Shown here piece by piece: positions 62,203-64,000 of a DNA stretch of 64,000 nucleotides. Each line of letters begins with the position of its first letter. Within the stretch, counting starts at the first letter, position 1. Origin of the DNA: Nodosilinea sp. FACHB-131. Its GTDB lineage: Bacteria > Cyanobacteriota > Cyanobacteriia > Phormidesmidales > Phormidesmidaceae. Location of the stretch: the NCBI RefSeq assembly GCF_014695395.1, contig NZ_JACJOF010000027.1, positions 248,001-312,000 on the forward strand, in the 5' to 3' direction. The notes beneath the pieces were generated by a model, which was given only the letters and a program-made list of their open reading frames with translations, did not search any database and was not told the DNA's origin. A program made the position numbers and the translations under genes.

Positions 62203-63204
62203 CTAGAACTGAATCTGAGCATCCAAAATAAATGCATCTGTCAGCTGGGACACCCCGGCCGAGCTAGCCGGTTGCAGCCGCAGACGCTGACGCACTACGC
62301 AACTCACCAAATCATCCACCGCGCTGCTGCCCGTGCCCTGCAGCAGCCGAACATTGGAAATTTCGCCGCTGGGCTCTACCCGAATCTGCATTTGCACCGA
62401 GGCAGCCGGGACTCCTACCAGCAGCGCATCTAAGTTGGCAAACCCACAGCTCGAGGCCAAAGGCTGCATGGCAATAGCGCTGGTGTTCAACAGCTGCGGA
62501 GCCGTTTCTGGAATATCCCTGCCATTGGGGTCAAGGCGAATTCCTATGGGCACCACTTGTCCGCCCTGCCCCTCAGCCCCGCCTCCACCCGGTGCGGCAT
62601 TCCCTGGTGCTTCGCCGCCGTCAGCACCTCCAGGGAACGGATTGTTGCCCCCCGGCTGGCCCCCTGCCCCCGGTGGTCGACTGACCGCTGGCACTGGTGC
62701 CCCTGGAGGCTCCGGACGGGGGGGAGGTGGAGCCACTGGCGGCCCCGACGTCACTGGAGCCGGGGTAGGCGGAGGGGCCGGGGCAACCGGGGGGCTATCC
62801 ACTGGGGAGGTCGCTGGCTGAGGCGGCGAGGAAACAGGCGGTGCTACCGACGGGGGAAGGGGGGTAACAGATGGAGCCTCTGCTGCTGCTGGAGCGGTTT
62901 GAGCCGCTAGGGGCGCAGCAGCATCTGCCTCGACTGTGGCCGCAGTCGAGGTATCGTCGCCAACTGATGCCCCTGGGGCTGCACTGGACAGTCCAGGGGC
63001 CGCCTGGTCGGCAGAGAGATTCACTAGCTGAATGGGTAACGGAGTCATCTCACCCTCAGGCTGGGCTGGGGTTTGAATAGACAGGGTGCGCACCATGCCC
63101 AAGGCCAGGCCGTGGGTTAGCACTGAGGCCACAGCGGCCACTGGCCACAGCAGCTTGGGGTCGCGGTGGCGAGCAAAGGTCGTCAGAAACGGAGAGTTGG
63201 CCAT
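62203..63204 (-). CDS. TonB-like proline-rich envelope protein
   Basis: The 333-residue protein has a single N-terminal hydrophobic segment (VAAVASVLTHGLALGMV), a long Pro/Ala/Gly-rich middle part (about 75-215) that could span the periplasm, and a C-terminal TonB-type domain (VQMQIRVEPSGEISNVRLLQGTGSSAVDDLVSCVVRQRLRLQPA). This layout fits an energy transducer for outer-membrane receptors. No ExbB/ExbD genes or receptor lie in the window. Two Cys residues in the C-terminal domain (SSCGF, VSCVV) are unusual for TonB and could form a disulfide. Confidence 0.75.
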   Translation of the reverse strand: MANSPFLTTFARHRDPKLLWPVAAVASVLTHGLALGMVRTLSIQTPAQPEGEMTPLPIQLVNLSADQAAPGLSSAAPGASVGDDTSTAATVEADAAAPLAAQTAPAAAEAPSVTPLPPSVAPPVSSPPQPATSPVDSPPVAPAPPPTPAPVTSGPPVAPPPPRPEPPGAPVPAVSRPPGAGGQPGGNNPFPGGADGGEAPGNAAPGGGGAEGQGGQVVPIGIRLDPNGRDIPETAPQLLNTSAIAMQPLASSCGFANLDALLVGVPAASVQMQIRVEPSGEISNVRLLQGTGSSAVDDLVSCVVRQRLRLQPASSAGVSQLTDAFILDAQIQF

Positions 63205-63410
63205 AGCTAGCGATGCCCTCGCTAGGGCAGACCAAAGACAGTATCAGCGTTGTCGAGCTGTAAATAAAACGATTCTCTAGATCGTACCCCTTGGGCAGGG
63301 GGAGAAGGGTATATTGACTGCTAAGGCGATGGCCAAACGTCCGGTTAAGTGCTGGGCACTCGCTCCGCGAACGGCAGCGCTGGCAATAGTTGTGTTTGCC
63401 GCAGAGACTC

Positions 63411-64000
63411 ATGGTACAGGCCGACCCAAATATTTCTCCCCTTTCGGCCTCGGCAGCATCCCAGCCGCATGTTCGCACGGCCAATTTGCGCGATCTCGAT
63501 CGCCTTACCGATGTGCTCACCACCAGCTTTTACGATCGCGACGGCTGGCGGCTGTGGGTCTATCCCTTCATTCGGCTCGGCATTTACGAAGATTTGAAGC
63601 AGCGGCTCAAGGCCCAATCGCCTCGCTACGCCTGTCTGGCTGCCGTCGCCGCCCCCACCGCAGGGTCTACTGCAACCTATGGAGAGACCATCGCCGGTAC
63701 TGTGGAAGCCTCGCTACGCCAGCCCTGGCCCTGGCAGGGCGATCGCCACGTCTATATTTCAAATTTGGCTGTAGATCAAACCTTTAGGCGCCAGGGCATT
63801 GCCATTGCCCTGCTGCGATCGTGCGAACAGGTAGCGCAACGATGGGGCATCCGTGAGCTACAACTCCACGTCATGGAAGACAACTTAGCGGCCCGAGCGC
63901 TTTACCGCAAGGCAGGATTTTCAGTCGTGCAGACCGAGGACTCACCAGCCTCGTGGCTAGGGCTACAGGCCCGTCGGCTCATGATGCACAAAACCCTACA
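63411..64000 (+). CDS. GNAT-family N-acetyltransferase, C-terminus at or beyond the window edge
   Basis: From ATG at 63411 a frame of 196 codons stays open to the edge. The acetyl-CoA-binding core is clear: VYISNLAVDQTFRRQGIAIALLRSCEQVA (motif A with RRxGxA), then LQLHVMEDNLAARALYRKAGFSVV (motif B). The N-terminal part, LRDLDRLTDVLTTSFYDRDG, matches GNAT proteins common in cyanobacteria. Only a few residues are likely missing. Substrate unknown. Confidence 0.9.
   Translation, partial: MVQADPNISPLSASAASQPHVRTANLRDLDRLTDVLTTSFYDRDGWRLWVYPFIRLGIYEDLKQRLKAQSPRYACLAAVAAPTAGSTATYGETIAGTVEASLRQPWPWQGDRHVYISNLAVDQTFRRQGIAIALLRSCEQVAQRWGIRELQLHVMEDNLAARALYRKAGFSVVQTEDSPASWLGLQARRLMMHKTL

Overview
The window looks like a chromosome segment of a filamentous, probably Leptolyngbya/Nodosilinea/Phormidium-like, cyanobacterium. 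The octamer GCGATCGC (HIP1) is scattered throughout, the base composition is moderately GC-rich, and the gene content is typical of the phylum: MenB for phylloquinone, an nrtABCD nitrate transporter whose NrtC carries a NrtA-like tail, DpsA, a DUF760 protein, DUF3352 and DUF4336 proteins, and NADH-type GOGAT. The genus is an inference from gene style only.

Layout. 1-5.5 kb: the N-terminal part of a large exported beta-barrel plus beta-helix protein (cut by the left edge), an MscS channel, a DUF4336 protein, a YefM-YoeB toxin-antitoxin pair and menB, all on the minus strand. 5.8-8.2 kb: a glutathionyl-hydroquinone reductase, a small DUF937-like protein and a bestrophin-like membrane protein. 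8.3-14.3 kb: the nitrate transport operon nrtA-nrtB-nrtC-nrtD behind a textbook NtcA-activated promoter with a leader of about 400 nt. 14.4-22.2 kb (minus): an exopolysaccharide set made of two adjacent O-antigen-ligase/TPR paralogues, an initiating polyprenyl-phosphate sugar transferase and a WecG/TagA/CpsF glycosyltransferase. 22.2-27.4 kb (minus): a NYN/OST-HTH protein, an MntA-HepT module whose HepT is broken by one stop codon, a DUF3352 protein, MutY and a DUF760 protein.

27.9-30.3 kb: egtB-egtD for ergothioneine. 30.4-34.9 kb: two homologous TPP-riboswitch leaders, one ahead of a sodium/solute symporter and one ahead of thiC, which suggests a thiamine or precursor uptake gene beside the pyrimidine-branch synthase. 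35.1-38.3 kb: a methylmalonate-semialdehyde-type aldehyde dehydrogenase, an AEC transporter and an AlkA-like glycosylase. 38.3-40.7 kb: a Fur-family regulator divergent from dpsA with Fur-box-like palindromes between them, then a thioredoxin-like 2Fe-2S ferredoxin pair. 41.4-42.4 kb: a sulfotransferase. 43.7-50.2 kb: gltB and gltD.

50.2-55.2 kb is the most unusual part: an AT-rich accessory island with a BrnT-BrnA module, a two-gene unit encoding a J-domain protein and an HNH-nuclease-like protein, a remnant of the gltD 3' end joined to a truncated RNase III gene, a NYN protein, and then an intact RNase III gene. The arrangement suggests that an ancestral gltD-rnc junction was duplicated around inserted DNA. 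55.2-64 kb: an NAD-dependent epimerase-like protein, an alpha/beta hydrolase, an M15 peptidase with three internal repeats, a CDF cation transporter, a histidine phosphatase, a UbiG-like methyltransferase, a TonB-like proline-rich protein and a GNAT acetyltransferase cut by the right edge.

Several families of short palindromic repeats are dispersed through the window; one 28-bp copy lies inside the gltB reading frame and is translated. No tRNA, rRNA, CRISPR array or complete insertion sequence was recognised.
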